From the NCBI RefSeq assembly GCF_003628145.1, contig NZ_RBZV01000005.1:1-64000 (forward strand): a stretch of 64,000 bases of DNA, written 5' to 3'. Under the pieces are notes generated by a model, which saw only the letters and a program-made list of their open reading frames with translations, searched no databases and was not told where the DNA came from. The translations under genes and the position numbers were made by a program. Source of the stretch: Trinickia fusca (lineage in GTDB: Bacteria; Pseudomonadota; Gammaproteobacteria; Burkholderiales; Burkholderiaceae). This document shows positions 9,936-18,166 of this stretch, in pieces (position 1 is the stretch's first letter; every line of letters begins with the position of its first letter).

Positions 9936-10874
9936 TCAACAAATCGCTTCCCCCAAATCCGCCGTGGGATTGAAAACCGACAATCGCGTTTCGATCCATT
10001 GCAGGAGTTCGGTTGCCGCATGCGAGAGCAAGCGGTCCGCTTTCACGAGCACGCGCGCGTACTGATTGCCCAGCATCGGATGGTCGATCCTGCGGCCGAT
10101 CAGCTTGCCTGCCGCCACTTCATCCATGATCGAGAAGTCGGTGACGAAGGAGACACCGAGCCCCTCGATGGCAAATCGCTTCAGCATATCGAGCGTATTC
10201 GCGCGGAACGTCGGCCCGAAGCGTAGATTCTCAGCCGCGGCGACGGCTTCGATCAGCCTGCCGAGCCCATACACGGCCGGCATCGTCGCGAATGGATAGG
10301 AGATGGCCCGGCCGAAAGTAATGTCGCCCTTTTGTCGTGCCAAGGGGTGACGGGGGCTCACTGCTGCGACGACGTGATGCTTGGCATTCGCGTGAAAGCG
10401 TATCCGCTCCGTGTGTGGAGGGCTGTATGCGAGTCCGATATGAACGGCACCGTTCTCGACCGCTTCAACGATCTCAGCCGTGGCCTTCATTTGAACGGAG
10501 ATGCGGACGTGAGGGTATCGCCGATGGAAGTGCCAGAGGATTTCCTCGGTAAGCGGACCGATGAGCCCCTCGCTGACAGCCAAGCTGACGCTGCCTGTTT
10601 GTAGGTCGCGAAGCGCGCTGAGCTGATGCTCGAGATTTTCCCACTGCGCCATGCAGACTCGATAGTAATCGAGTAAATGCTCGGCCGCGCCGGTGGGCGC
10701 GACGCCCGTCGCCAGGCGCTCGAACAGTGTCAGGCCGGTTTCTTGCTCGAGCGTTTGGATTTGGCGGCTCACCGCCGACGGAGGAACGGCAAGTTTTTCT
10801 GCAGCCTTTCGAATCGAGCCTTCAGTCATTACCGATTCCAGGTACCGGAGCCGGTCAAACTTTACGTTTTGCAT
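9936..10874 (-). CDS. LysR-family transcriptional regulator (next to MFS/MlrC genes)
   Basis: The 312-aa protein has an N-terminal helix-turn-helix at residues 5-62 (LRYLESVMTEGSIRKAAEKLAVPPSAVSRQI and LEQETGLTLFER) and a C-terminal periplasmic-binding-like effector domain at about 90-295. It is transcribed away from the MFS-MlrC pair, the usual layout for a LysR regulator and its target. The ligand is unknown but may be the substrate imported and cleaved by those neighbours. The ATG at 10874 has a GGAAAGAG ribosome site that lies inside a perfect palindrome (10876-10891). Confidence 0.9.
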   Translation of the reverse strand: MQNVKFDRLRYLESVMTEGSIRKAAEKLAVPPSAVSRQIQTLEQETGLTLFERLATGVAPTGAAEHLLDYYRVCMAQWENLEHQLSALRDLQTGSVSLAVSEGLIGPLTEEILWHFHRRYPHVRISVQMKATAEIVEAVENGAVHIGLAYSPPHTERIRFHANAKHHVVAAVSPRHPLARQKGDITFGRAISYPFATMPAVYGLGRLIEAVAAAENLRFGPTFRANTLDMLKRFAIEGLGVSFVTDFSIMDEVAAGKLIGRRIDHPMLGNQYARVLVKADRLLSHAATELLQWIETRLSVFNPTADLGEAIC

Positions 10875-10875
10875 C

Positions 10876-10891
10876 TCTTTCCATGGAAAGA
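10876..10891. promoter_or_regulatory. Perfect palindrome over the LysR ribosome site
   Basis: TCTTTCCATGGAAAGA is a perfect 16-bp inverted repeat 1 bp upstream of the LysR start codon on the minus strand. It contains the ribosome binding site. It could be an operator for autoregulation or a small RNA hairpin that occludes the start. Confidence 0.4.
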
Positions 10892-11049
10892 ATTCTTATG
10901 GCGGGAAGCTAGTCAACTGCATGACTTTGTAGGGTCTTGTGTTTGTGAACACCCTGTTGCTCTGGCGGCAACGGCAGATTGGGGTTTTCGTTTTACAGTG
11001 CTGTGTCAGATGTTATTCCATTTTCGCAAAACAACACATAGAGGGCGAG

Positions 11050-12360
11050 ATGTCGTCGATTTCGACGTTGGCACAGCAGCAGGATCGAGAGGCAGTGTTT
11101 CGTCGCGTCGACATTCGCGTTTTGGCATTTCTCGCCCTATGTTATGCGTTTGCGTATATCGATCGTGTGAACATCGGCTTCGCAAAGCTACAGATGCAGC
11201 ACGATCTCGGCTTGAGTGAAGCCGCGTATGGCCTTGGTGCCGGTATTTTCTTTTTGGGCTATGTGCTGTTCGAGGTACCCAGCAACCTGCTACTGATCAA
11301 GATCGGCGCGCGAAAGACGCTGAGCCGCATCCTGTTCCTGTGGGGGCTGACATCGGCCGCGATGTACTTGGTGTCGAATACCACCTCTTTCTATCTGCTT
11401 CGCTTTTTACTCGGGGTATTCGAGGCCGGATTTGCACCGGGCATGATCTTTTATTTGACGTACTGGTATCCCCGTGAGCGCATGGCGCGCGCCTTGGCTT
11501 TGCTGCTTTGTGCAGCGCCGATCGGTGGCGTCATCAGCGGTCCGTTATCGGGATGGATGCTGTCGGCGTTGTCGGGTGTCGGCGGACTGTCGGGATGGCA
11601 GTGGATGTTCATTTGCGAGGGTATTCCGGCTGCGGTGTTGGGCTTGCTGGCGCTTGTCGCATTGGCCGACACGCCGGACGAAGCTCGATGGCTGACGGCA
11701 GATGAGAAGGCCGATCTGCGCGCGATGGTCAGCCCGGCTTCCACGACGCCCCATGCGAACCGCACCCTGTCGGTCGTACTGCGGGACCCGCTTACGTATC
11801 GGCTGGCTGCTGCCTATTTCTGCTTTATCTGCGGCCTGTATGCGATCGGATTCTGGCTGCCGACGATTCTCAAGACCATCGGTCTCAAGGGCTATGTCCA
11901 GATCGGGCTCTTTTCGGCGATTCCGTATGGATTTGCCGCGGCATCGATGTATCTGGCCGGGCGCAGTTCCGATCAGCGTCGCGAACGTCGCTTGCATGCG
12001 GGAATTGCAGGCTTGATCGGAGCTGTGGCACTGGCTATTGCCGCGTTCCGTCTCTCCGAGTTCTCGACGGCGATGATCGCTATTACCGTTGCGACCGCTG
12101 GAATGTACGTAGCTTATTCGGTGTTCTGGGCCATGCCCTCCGACATCCTGAGCGGCCGCGCCGCAGCAGGCGGCATCGCAGTCATCAATACGATTGGTTT
12201 GTTCGGCGGCTTTTTGAGCCCGACGATGATCGGTTGGGCGAACACGGTTACCCATAATGCGCAGGCCGGCCTCCTGGTGATCGTCGGGTTGGTCGTGGTG
12301 GGCTCTTTGCTTTTGTTGACGATGCCTGCTGCAGGCAGCCGTGAGTTGGGGCGTACATGA
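11050..12360 (+). CDS. MFS transporter (anion:cation symporter type)
   Basis: The 436-aa inner-membrane protein has about 12 hydrophobic helices. VLAFLALCYAFAYIDRVNIGFAKL near the N-terminus and EVPSNLLLIKIGARKTLSRILF in the helix 2-3 loop are typical of the ACS branch (phthalate, tartrate or glucarate permeases), which imports organic anions. I chose ATG 11050 (MSSISTLAQQQ), preceded by GAGGGCGAG, over the open frame back to 10939. Its last bases overlap the start of the MlrC gene (ATGA), so the two are coupled and probably share a substrate. Confidence 0.88.
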   Translation: MSSISTLAQQQDREAVFRRVDIRVLAFLALCYAFAYIDRVNIGFAKLQMQHDLGLSEAAYGLGAGIFFLGYVLFEVPSNLLLIKIGARKTLSRILFLWGLTSAAMYLVSNTTSFYLLRFLLGVFEAGFAPGMIFYLTYWYPRERMARALALLLCAAPIGGVISGPLSGWMLSALSGVGGLSGWQWMFICEGIPAAVLGLLALVALADTPDEARWLTADEKADLRAMVSPASTTPHANRTLSVVLRDPLTYRLAAAYFCFICGLYAIGFWLPTILKTIGLKGYVQIGLFSAIPYGFAAASMYLAGRSSDQRRERRLHAGIAGLIGAVALAIAAFRLSEFSTAMIAITVATAGMYVAYSVFWAMPSDILSGRAAAGGIAVINTIGLFGGFLSPTMIGWANTVTHNAQAGLLVIVGLVVVGSLLLLTMPAAGSRELGRT

Positions 12361-13844
12361 AGATCTTTGTCAGCGGTTTCCAGCACGAAACCAATACCTT
12401 CGTTCCGTCGCGGGCCGACTACGGTGAATTCGACGGCGGAGCGACCGGCCCGATTCTGCGCGGCGATGCATTGCTTGCACTGCGTGATGCGAACGTCAGC
12501 ATGGGCGGATTCGTTGCGCACGCCCAGGCGCATGGTTATGACCTGATACCCGGATTGGCGGCGTGGGCGACCCCTTCAGGCCCGGTCACGCGTGACGCGT
12601 TCGAGCGCATTGCGGACGAGATCGTCGCGAGTGCCCGGCAGGCAAAGGCCGATGCCATTTACCTCGATCTGCACGGCGCGATGGTGGCGGAGCATGTCGA
12701 CGACGGCGAAGGGGAACTGCTTGCACGACTGCGCGACGCCGTCGGCCCGCAAACGAAGATCGTGGCGTCGCTCGATTTGCATGCGAATGTGACAGCCCGG
12801 ATGTTTTCGTGTGCTGATGCGCTTGTTGCGTACCGTACCTATCCGCACGTCGATATGGCCGACATCGGCCGCCGATGCGGTCGCGTGCTCGAACGTGTGA
12901 TGCGTGGAGAAACCTTGCATCGCGGGATTCGACGCTCGCCGTTCCTGATCCCGATCGAGGCGATGTCGACGGGCAGGGCGCCTGCGGCGGACCTGTATGA
13001 CAAGCTCCGCGCGCTCGAATCCGCTTTCGATCTCGATCTGTCGATTGCGCTGGGTTTTCCGGCTGCCGATTTCGACGAATGCGGCCCGACGATCTGGGGG
13101 TACGGACCGGATCAACAGGTCGTTGATCAGGCACTCGACACGCTGTTTCGGCAGCTGTGCGATAAGGAGGCCGATTGGTCGGTATCGGCGCTTTCCGCGA
13201 GTGACGCGGTGCGAGAGGCGATGAGCATAGCGGCGCACGCGGTAAAGCCGGTCGTCATCGCCGATACGCACGACAATCCCGGGGCTGGCGCGGACGGCAA
13301 CTCCACCGAGATGCTGGCGGCGCTGCTGGAACAACGCGCGACGCGGGCTGCAATCGGCCCTCTCTGCGATCCGGCGGTGGCGCGCGCAGCTCACGCCGCA
13401 GGGGTGGGGGTGACCTTGCCCCTCACGCTGGCCGAAGGAACGAGACATGCGCTGAGCAACGTTTTTCGCGTCGAAGCGATATCCAATGGCGAATGTACGT
13501 TGAGTGGGCCGATGATGTCTGGTGCCAAATTGCAGCTGGGGCCGAGCGCATGTTTAGTGGTCGGCGACGTGCGAATTTTGGTAACCAGCAAAAAAGTTCA
13601 AATGCTGGATCGCAATATCTATCGGATGGTGGGTATCGAGCCCGAGCGTATGGCGATACTCGTCAATAAAAGCTCGGTCCATTTCCGCGCAGATTTCGAA
13701 CCGATTTCCGAAGCCGTGCTCATTGCGCGTACGCGCACTGGTTCGATCATGACCGACCCGGCGCAGCTGCCTTGGCGACGTTTATCGCCCGGGATTCGCA
13801 TGTCTCCGCTAGGTCATGCGTTCGAGCTGGCATCTTGCGCTTGA
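12357..13844 (+). CDS. M81-family metallopeptidase (MlrC-like)
   Basis: The 495-aa protein matches the MlrC family: N-terminal VSGFQHETNTFVPSRADY, then AIYLDLHGAMVAEH, VASLDLHANVTARM, AYRTYPHVDMADIG and VIADTHDNPGAGADGNSTEML, which hold the likely metal-binding His and Asp residues. The founding member finishes degradation of linearised microcystin, but most homologues act on unknown small peptides or amides. The start overlaps the MFS stop by 4 bp. With the divergent LysR it forms an import-and-hydrolyse unit whose substrate cannot be read from sequence. Confidence 0.85.
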   Translation: MKIFVSGFQHETNTFVPSRADYGEFDGGATGPILRGDALLALRDANVSMGGFVAHAQAHGYDLIPGLAAWATPSGPVTRDAFERIADEIVASARQAKADAIYLDLHGAMVAEHVDDGEGELLARLRDAVGPQTKIVASLDLHANVTARMFSCADALVAYRTYPHVDMADIGRRCGRVLERVMRGETLHRGIRRSPFLIPIEAMSTGRAPAADLYDKLRALESAFDLDLSIALGFPAADFDECGPTIWGYGPDQQVVDQALDTLFRQLCDKEADWSVSALSASDAVREAMSIAAHAVKPVVIADTHDNPGAGADGNSTEMLAALLEQRATRAAIGPLCDPAVARAAHAAGVGVTLPLTLAEGTRHALSNVFRVEAISNGECTLSGPMMSGAKLQLGPSACLVVGDVRILVTSKKVQMLDRNIYRMVGIEPERMAILVNKSSVHFRADFEPISEAVLIARTRTGSIMTDPAQLPWRRLSPGIRMSPLGHAFELASCA

Positions 13845-13876
13845 TCGCATTCGGTAAGTGAATGCAGGAAAGGGGC

Positions 13877-13945
13877 GGCCGACGTCGGTGTTGCGAGCAC
13901 CGACATCGGCCTACCACGGACGATATTGAACGAGACCACCCATGG
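13877..13945 (+). promoter_or_regulatory. Hairpin-plus-box element, copy 1
   Basis: A 14-bp stem with one mismatch (13877-13890 with 13898-13911) closes a 7-nt loop TTGCGAG. Sixteen bases later comes the box GAACGAGACCACCCATGG (13928-13945), whose ATG opens a 20-codon reading frame. The same loop, inner stem GGTG/CACC, spacing and box recur at 14066-14133 while the outer stem bases differ yet still pair. That pattern suggests an RNA element conserved by structure. No family name can be assigned. Confidence 0.55.
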
Positions 13946-14004
13946 GTGCGCTCATTTTACGGCAACCAATAATGATGGTGTATGCGTTGCAGCGTGCCAC
14001 CTGA
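13942..14004 (+). CDS. Possible 20-aa ORF or truncated paralogue start after copy 1
   Basis: The ATG of the copy-1 box opens MGALILRQPIMM...RAT and stops after 20 codons. The N-terminus (M-G-A-x-x-x-R-Q) loosely matches that of the gene after copy 2 (M-A-A-x-x-x-R-Q). It may be the remains of a duplicated gene, a leader peptide, or chance. The rest of the gap to 14065 shows nothing else I can interpret. Confidence 0.3.
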   Translation: MGALILRQPIMMVYALQRAT

Positions 14005-14065
14005 TGGCGTAGCGATTTCATTCATTTTCGTCGAAGGAAAAAGCGTAGCGAAGACCTTAAAGCGA

Positions 14066-14133
14066 GGGTAGGGCAGGTGTTGCGAGCACCGGTACTACCT
14101 TGACCTGAACGTTCTGAACGAGACCACCCATGG
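14066..14133 (+). promoter_or_regulatory. Hairpin-plus-box element, copy 2
   Basis: The hairpin (14066-14079 with 14087-14100) has loop TTGCGAG, inner stem GGTG/CACC and an outer stem that pairs with two mismatches and two G-U-type pairs. Its outer-arm sequence differs from copy 1. The box GAACGAGACCACCCATGG follows after 15 bases (14116-14133) and contains the start codon of the 215-aa hypothetical gene. No Shine-Dalgarno sequence is visible, so the element may itself govern expression. Confidence 0.55.
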
Positions 14134-14777
14134 CTGCTTGCTTTCCAAGGCAGCGCCAATTCGGCGGCGCTTTACCGAGCGCTGCCGAGCTGACGCGCCC
14201 TCACGTTTCAAGCATGACACGCGTCGTCACGTATTCGCCTTACGTGTCGGGGGCGTATCTCAAAACCACCCTGAACACCCCGCTGCAAGTTTCGCCTGCG
14301 CGGCTCGCTAGCGAGCCGTGCCCTGCCCGCTCCGCCTCGATGTATGGAGCGGGTGGTTTTGCGGTCGGCCTTGCGGTCGATCGCGCCTTTTCTTCCCAGC
14401 CCACGCCCTCGGACGGTTTAGCCGATGCTGATGCCGAAGGCGTGGAGCCGGCGGGCCGGGACGAGGCGGAATTTCCAGCCGATGTATTTGATTCGGGCGA
14501 TGTGCTTCAATCAGAGGCCAATGTCCACATCAAATTTCTCAGGGTGCTGTTGCCATTGGCCAAGCGCGTGCTGGTTCATGCGGTCCGGCGGGGCTGCGCG
14601 AATGCCGAACACGCGGAATCCTTCGGGGTCTACATGTTGGACCACGATGGCAATGAACATCTGATCCTCGAGTTCTTCCAGGCCTCGAGCGCGGTATATG
14701 CCGCCATGCGCATGGGGCAGACCTATCGGCTAGGCGTGGAGTTCGGCAACTTCAGTAGGCCCAAGTGCGTGACTTGA
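14130..14777 (+). CDS. Hypothetical protein (215 aa) with structured leader
   Basis: I do not recognise this protein. The first half (to about residue 110) is rich in Ala, Ser, Pro and Arg with little order. The second half (FLRVLLPLAKRVLVHAVRRG, then FGVYMLDHDGNEHLILEFFQASS and AVYAAMRMGQTYRLGVEFGNF) looks like a folded alpha/beta domain, possibly ligand- or nucleic-acid-binding. There is no signal peptide or membrane segment. The start ATG lies inside the repeated box described at 14066-14133. It stands alone between the MlrC gene and a LysR gene on the opposite strand and may be horizontally acquired. Confidence 0.5.
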   Translation: MAACFPRQRQFGGALPSAAELTRPHVSSMTRVVTYSPYVSGAYLKTTLNTPLQVSPARLASEPCPARSASMYGAGGFAVGLAVDRAFSSQPTPSDGLADADAEGVEPAGRDEAEFPADVFDSGDVLQSEANVHIKFLRVLLPLAKRVLVHAVRRGCANAEHAESFGVYMLDHDGNEHLILEFFQASSAVYAAMRMGQTYRLGVEFGNFSRPKCVT

Positions 14778-14841
14778 AGCGGCGAGATTCGATGTTGGCC
14801 GGGGCGAAACGCGCTATCCGTTCATGAACAGGCCTAGGCCG

Positions 14842-15798
14842 TCAGATTGTCGGGGCCTGGGCTTGGTCCGTTTGCGGCTCGTTGTGCGCGTCGGGCTCGT
14901 GGCCGGCGAGGGCGGCCGGCAGATGCTTTTCGAGCAGCGCGAGAATGGCGCGCGTCTTCGGCGGCACGGGCCTGGCTGACGGAAACAGCGCATTGAGCTC
15001 GAAGCCCGGGACCGTGTAGTCGGGCAACAGCCGCACGAGCCGCCCGGACGCGAGCGCGTCAAAGCAGACCGGCTCCTGCAGCACGCCGATGCCGGCGCCC
15101 GCGAGCAGCAACTCATAGACGGGCCGCCAATGACTGGCTCCCCACGCGATACTGAGCGGCGCGTGTTCGATCGTGCGTTGCGGATTGACGAGCTGCAGCT
15201 GCCGGTCGCCAAAGAGCCCCGTCACGCGGATGAACGGATGGGCTGCGAGTTCGTGGGGCTGCGCCGGCACGCCGTGACGTTCGAGATAGGCCGGCGCCGC
15301 AACGAGCACACGGCGTACGTGCGCGAGCCGGCGCACGACGAAGCTGCCTTCGCCGGTCGCACCAAGCCGCAGCGAGAGGTCGACGCCTTCCGTGACCGGA
15401 TCGACGACACGATCGTTGAGCACGAGTTCGATGTTGAGGTCGGGATGCCGCTCGCGCAGGCGAAGCAGGATAGACGGCAGAACGACCTCGCCGAGACCTT
15501 GCGGAGCGGCGATACGCAGCACGCCGCGCAAAGCCTGGTCGTCTTGTGCGACGACCGACAGCGCTTCCTCGGCGGCCTCGAGCACTTGCTTGCTGCGTTC
15601 ATAGAACTGGACGCCCGCATCGGTGCACGAAATGGCGCGCGTACTACGGCGAAGTAGTCGCACGGACAGATACTGTTCAAGTTTGTCGATACGCTCACTG
15701 ACGGCGGGCTGGCCGATGCCGAGATCGCGCGCCGCCCCCGACATACTGCCGCGCTCCACCACTCGAACATAGATGCGCATGGCTGCTAGTAAATCCAT
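14842..15798 (-). CDS. LysR-family transcriptional regulator (divergent from MFS)
   Basis: This is a 318-aa protein with N-terminal HTH (MRIYVRVVERGSMSGAARDLGIGQPAVSERIDKLE, residues 7-40) and RRSTRAISCTDAG, the usual LysR wing. The C-terminal effector-binding domain spans about 90-295. It resembles the AaeR/YafC-like group in which the first helix begins DLLAAMRIYVRVVE. It is divergent from the MFS gene at 15911 (112-bp gap), its probable target. Confidence 0.9.
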   Translation of the reverse strand: MDLLAAMRIYVRVVERGSMSGAARDLGIGQPAVSERIDKLEQYLSVRLLRRSTRAISCTDAGVQFYERSKQVLEAAEEALSVVAQDDQALRGVLRIAAPQGLGEVVLPSILLRLRERHPDLNIELVLNDRVVDPVTEGVDLSLRLGATGEGSFVVRRLAHVRRVLVAAPAYLERHGVPAQPHELAAHPFIRVTGLFGDRQLQLVNPQRTIEHAPLSIAWGASHWRPVYELLLAGAGIGVLQEPVCFDALASGRLVRLLPDYTVPGFELNALFPSARPVPPKTRAILALLEKHLPAALAGHEPDAHNEPQTDQAQAPTI

Positions 15799-15910
15799 GC
15801 GGGCATCGTATCAGTTTTACCGATAAGTGAAATCGCACCGAGCTGTCTTCTGCGAATGGGCGGGCACGCCTACGCTGTGCCGCACCCATAACCATTCGAA
15901 GACGCTGCCT

Positions 15911-17158
15911 ATGTCGAAGCTCAACCTGAAACTGCTCGGACCTTGCCTTGTTGCGATCGCACTCGACGCCATGGGCTTCGGCCTCGTTTATCCGATGATG
16001 TCGGCGATCTTTGGCGACCCGCATTCCGGTGTGATATCCGGTCATATCGATGCGCATTGGCGAAATTTCTATTTGGGGCTGGGCTACGGCATCTATCCGT
16101 TTTTCATGTTTTTTGGCTCGTCGCTAATGGGCGAGTTATCCGATGGCTTTGGTCGGCGCAAGATCATGCTGCTGTGTGTGCTCGGATTGTCGGTCAGCTA
16201 TTTCCTGATGGCGCTCGGCGCGCTGCTGCCCAGTCTCGCGCTGCTGTTGATCGGGCGTGGTCTGAGCGGTCTCATGGCGGGTTGTCAGGGGATCGCACAG
16301 GCGGCCATTGCCGATATGAGCACGCCGGAGAACAAGGCCTACAACATGAGCATCATGTCGATGGCGTTCAGCGCGGGCGTCATCATCGGCCCGGTTCTAG
16401 GCGGCGTGGCCTCCGATCGCACGATCCTCGCTGGTTTCAATTACGGCACCCCGTTTCTGATTGTCGGGGCACTCGCGCTGCTGTGCGGTATCTGGACGTG
16501 GAAGTCGTACCGCGACGTGACCCTGCCGCCCGGTCAGGCGAAAGTCGATCTCATGCTGCCGGTGCGCATCGTCTGCGAGGCTGCCCTGCACAAGGAAGTG
16601 GCTTTTCTTTCGGTGGTGTTCTTCCTCATGCAGGTCGGCTACGGCTTGTATCTGCAAACGATCATGCTGTTGCTGCAATCCGTCTATCACTACACGAGCG
16701 CGGGGCTGGGATTGTTCAGCGGCGTGATCGGCATTTTCTTCGTCGTGGGGCTCATGGTGATCGTCCGCCTGATGCTTCGTGTCTGGCGCGTCGTCGACAT
16801 CGCGAAGGCCGGGCTGCTCGTCGCGGGCATCGGTCAGGTTCTCTCGGCCCTGTTTCCCCAGGAAACGCTGCTGTGGGTACTGGGCGCACTGATCGGCTGC
16901 TTCGACATGGTCGCCTATACGACGATGTACACGGCGTTCTCCGATGCCGTTGCGCCCGAGCGGCAAGGTTGGGCGCTGGGTGTCGCCGGCTCCGTGATGG
17001 CCATCGCCTGGGTCGTGACGGGCCTTCTCACGAACTTGCTTCCGTTGGTCGGCGAGAGGGGATTGCTGCTCATCGGCGGCTCGAGCTTCCTGTGCAGCTT
17101 CCTGCTGATGCAGGCATATGGACGTTATCGCCAGATGGCGGCTGCGCAGGCCGCTTGA
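15911..17158 (+). CDS. MFS transporter
   Basis: The 415-aa inner-membrane protein has 12 predicted hydrophobic segments. The loop 2-3 signature is present as GELSDGFGRRKIML, and LIGRGLSGLMAGCQGIAQAAIADM resembles the drug-efflux (TetA-like DHA1) group, so export of a toxic compound is the best guess. I chose ATG 15911 (MSKLNLKLLGPCLVAIALD) because the open frame back to 15827 adds a non-membrane extension that overlaps the promoter region. Expression is probably set by the divergent LysR. Confidence 0.85.
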   Translation: MSKLNLKLLGPCLVAIALDAMGFGLVYPMMSAIFGDPHSGVISGHIDAHWRNFYLGLGYGIYPFFMFFGSSLMGELSDGFGRRKIMLLCVLGLSVSYFLMALGALLPSLALLLIGRGLSGLMAGCQGIAQAAIADMSTPENKAYNMSIMSMAFSAGVIIGPVLGGVASDRTILAGFNYGTPFLIVGALALLCGIWTWKSYRDVTLPPGQAKVDLMLPVRIVCEAALHKEVAFLSVVFFLMQVGYGLYLQTIMLLLQSVYHYTSAGLGLFSGVIGIFFVVGLMVIVRLMLRVWRVVDIAKAGLLVAGIGQVLSALFPQETLLWVLGALIGCFDMVAYTTMYTAFSDAVAPERQGWALGVAGSVMAIAWVVTGLLTNLLPLVGERGLLLIGGSSFLCSFLLMQAYGRYRQMAAAQAA

Positions 17159-17436
17159 ATGCCGAGTCTGAAACACCTTTGGTGGTAAGCGAACGTGTGG
17201 CGTTGACTTTGAGTGGCATTCACGTTAAACAGCGCATCTCGAAAATTCGTGCTTCCTCCGCCAAGCCGTTTGAAAATGCGCTGATCGTGTCCGTGGTGCT
17301 CACGATCGGGCGGCTTATAAGAGACGCGGCCCAGGCCGTATTTCCCCCCGACGGGTGCAGCAAATACGTTCATCTCGCTCAGCGTTGCGGCGAGGTTTTT
17401 CAGTACATTTTTGATCGACCAGGACAATAACAAAAC
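17159..17436. other. Intergenic region upstream of the split-barrel gene
   Basis: I see no convincing gene in this 278-bp stretch. A possible promoter reads TTGACT (17203-17208), a 17-bp spacer and TAAACA (17226-17231). A 102-codon open frame on the minus strand has no family resemblance. Confidence 0.3.
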
Positions 17437-18093
17437 ATGAATGACCGAACCACCGTATCGCCGTCCGCCCGCACCACCATTCGTCGCTTACCCGAACTGG
17501 CGAACCATGATCGTGCGATGCTCTACAGCATCGTGGACGAGGCCTACGTTTGCCACATAGCTTTCGCCGCCAATCAAGACACGCACTGCATTCCGACCGC
17601 GCATTGGAGAAAGGATGACTACCTCTATATCCACGGCTCGAACGGAAGCCGCTTGATCAAGGCGCTATCCGCAGGCGCGCAAGCCTCCGTTGCCGTTACG
17701 TTGCTGGATGGCCTGGTTCTGGCCAAGTCGGCATTCAGCCACTCGATGAACTATCGATCCACGGTTGTTTACGGGCAATTTGAAGTCGTACAAGACAGCG
17801 CGGAAAAGCTCGCGGCCCTGGACGTGTTCATGGACAAGATCGCCGCAGGCCGCAACCATGAAGCACGGCCTGGCAATTCCAAGGAGATCAACGCGACCAG
17901 CGTACTGCGGATTTCTCTTGCGGAGGCGGCGGTGAAAGTCAGCGACTCCTTGCCATCCGACAAGGACGAAGATCTCGACCTTGCCGTCTGGACAGGAATC
18001 CTACCGCTGAAAACGACCCGCGGAATGCCGATCCATGCCGAAAGCGGTGAGCACATTGCCGTGCCGGACTACGTTAAAAACTGGGCCGATTGA
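17437..18093 (+). CDS. Pyridoxamine 5'-phosphate oxidase-like FMN-binding protein
   Basis: The 218-aa protein has the flavin split-barrel pattern of the PPOX-like superfamily: LPELANHDRAMLYSIVDEAYVCHIAF, then CIPTAHWRKDDYLYIHGS, RLIKALSAG and VAVTLLDGLVLAKSAF. Members of this uncharacterised group bind FMN or haem-like cofactors and often act in detoxification; the reaction is unknown. It is a single gene, convergent with the histidine kinase gene that follows on the opposite strand. Confidence 0.8.
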   Translation: MNDRTTVSPSARTTIRRLPELANHDRAMLYSIVDEAYVCHIAFAANQDTHCIPTAHWRKDDYLYIHGSNGSRLIKALSAGAQASVAVTLLDGLVLAKSAFSHSMNYRSTVVYGQFEVVQDSAEKLAALDVFMDKIAAGRNHEARPGNSKEINATSVLRISLAEAAVKVSDSLPSDKDEDLDLAVWTGILPLKTTRGMPIHAESGEHIAVPDYVKNWAD

Positions 18094-18166
18094 TTTTCGC
18101 GTTTCCTTCGTTATGCAGACTATCGGCTCAGCCCCGATTCGCGCGATTGACGACGAGGAGAACACC

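Noticed and set aside
17125-17433. 102-codon minus-strand frame in the gap before the split-barrel gene
   Set aside because: No domain, no ribosome site, and it overlaps the end of the MFS gene.
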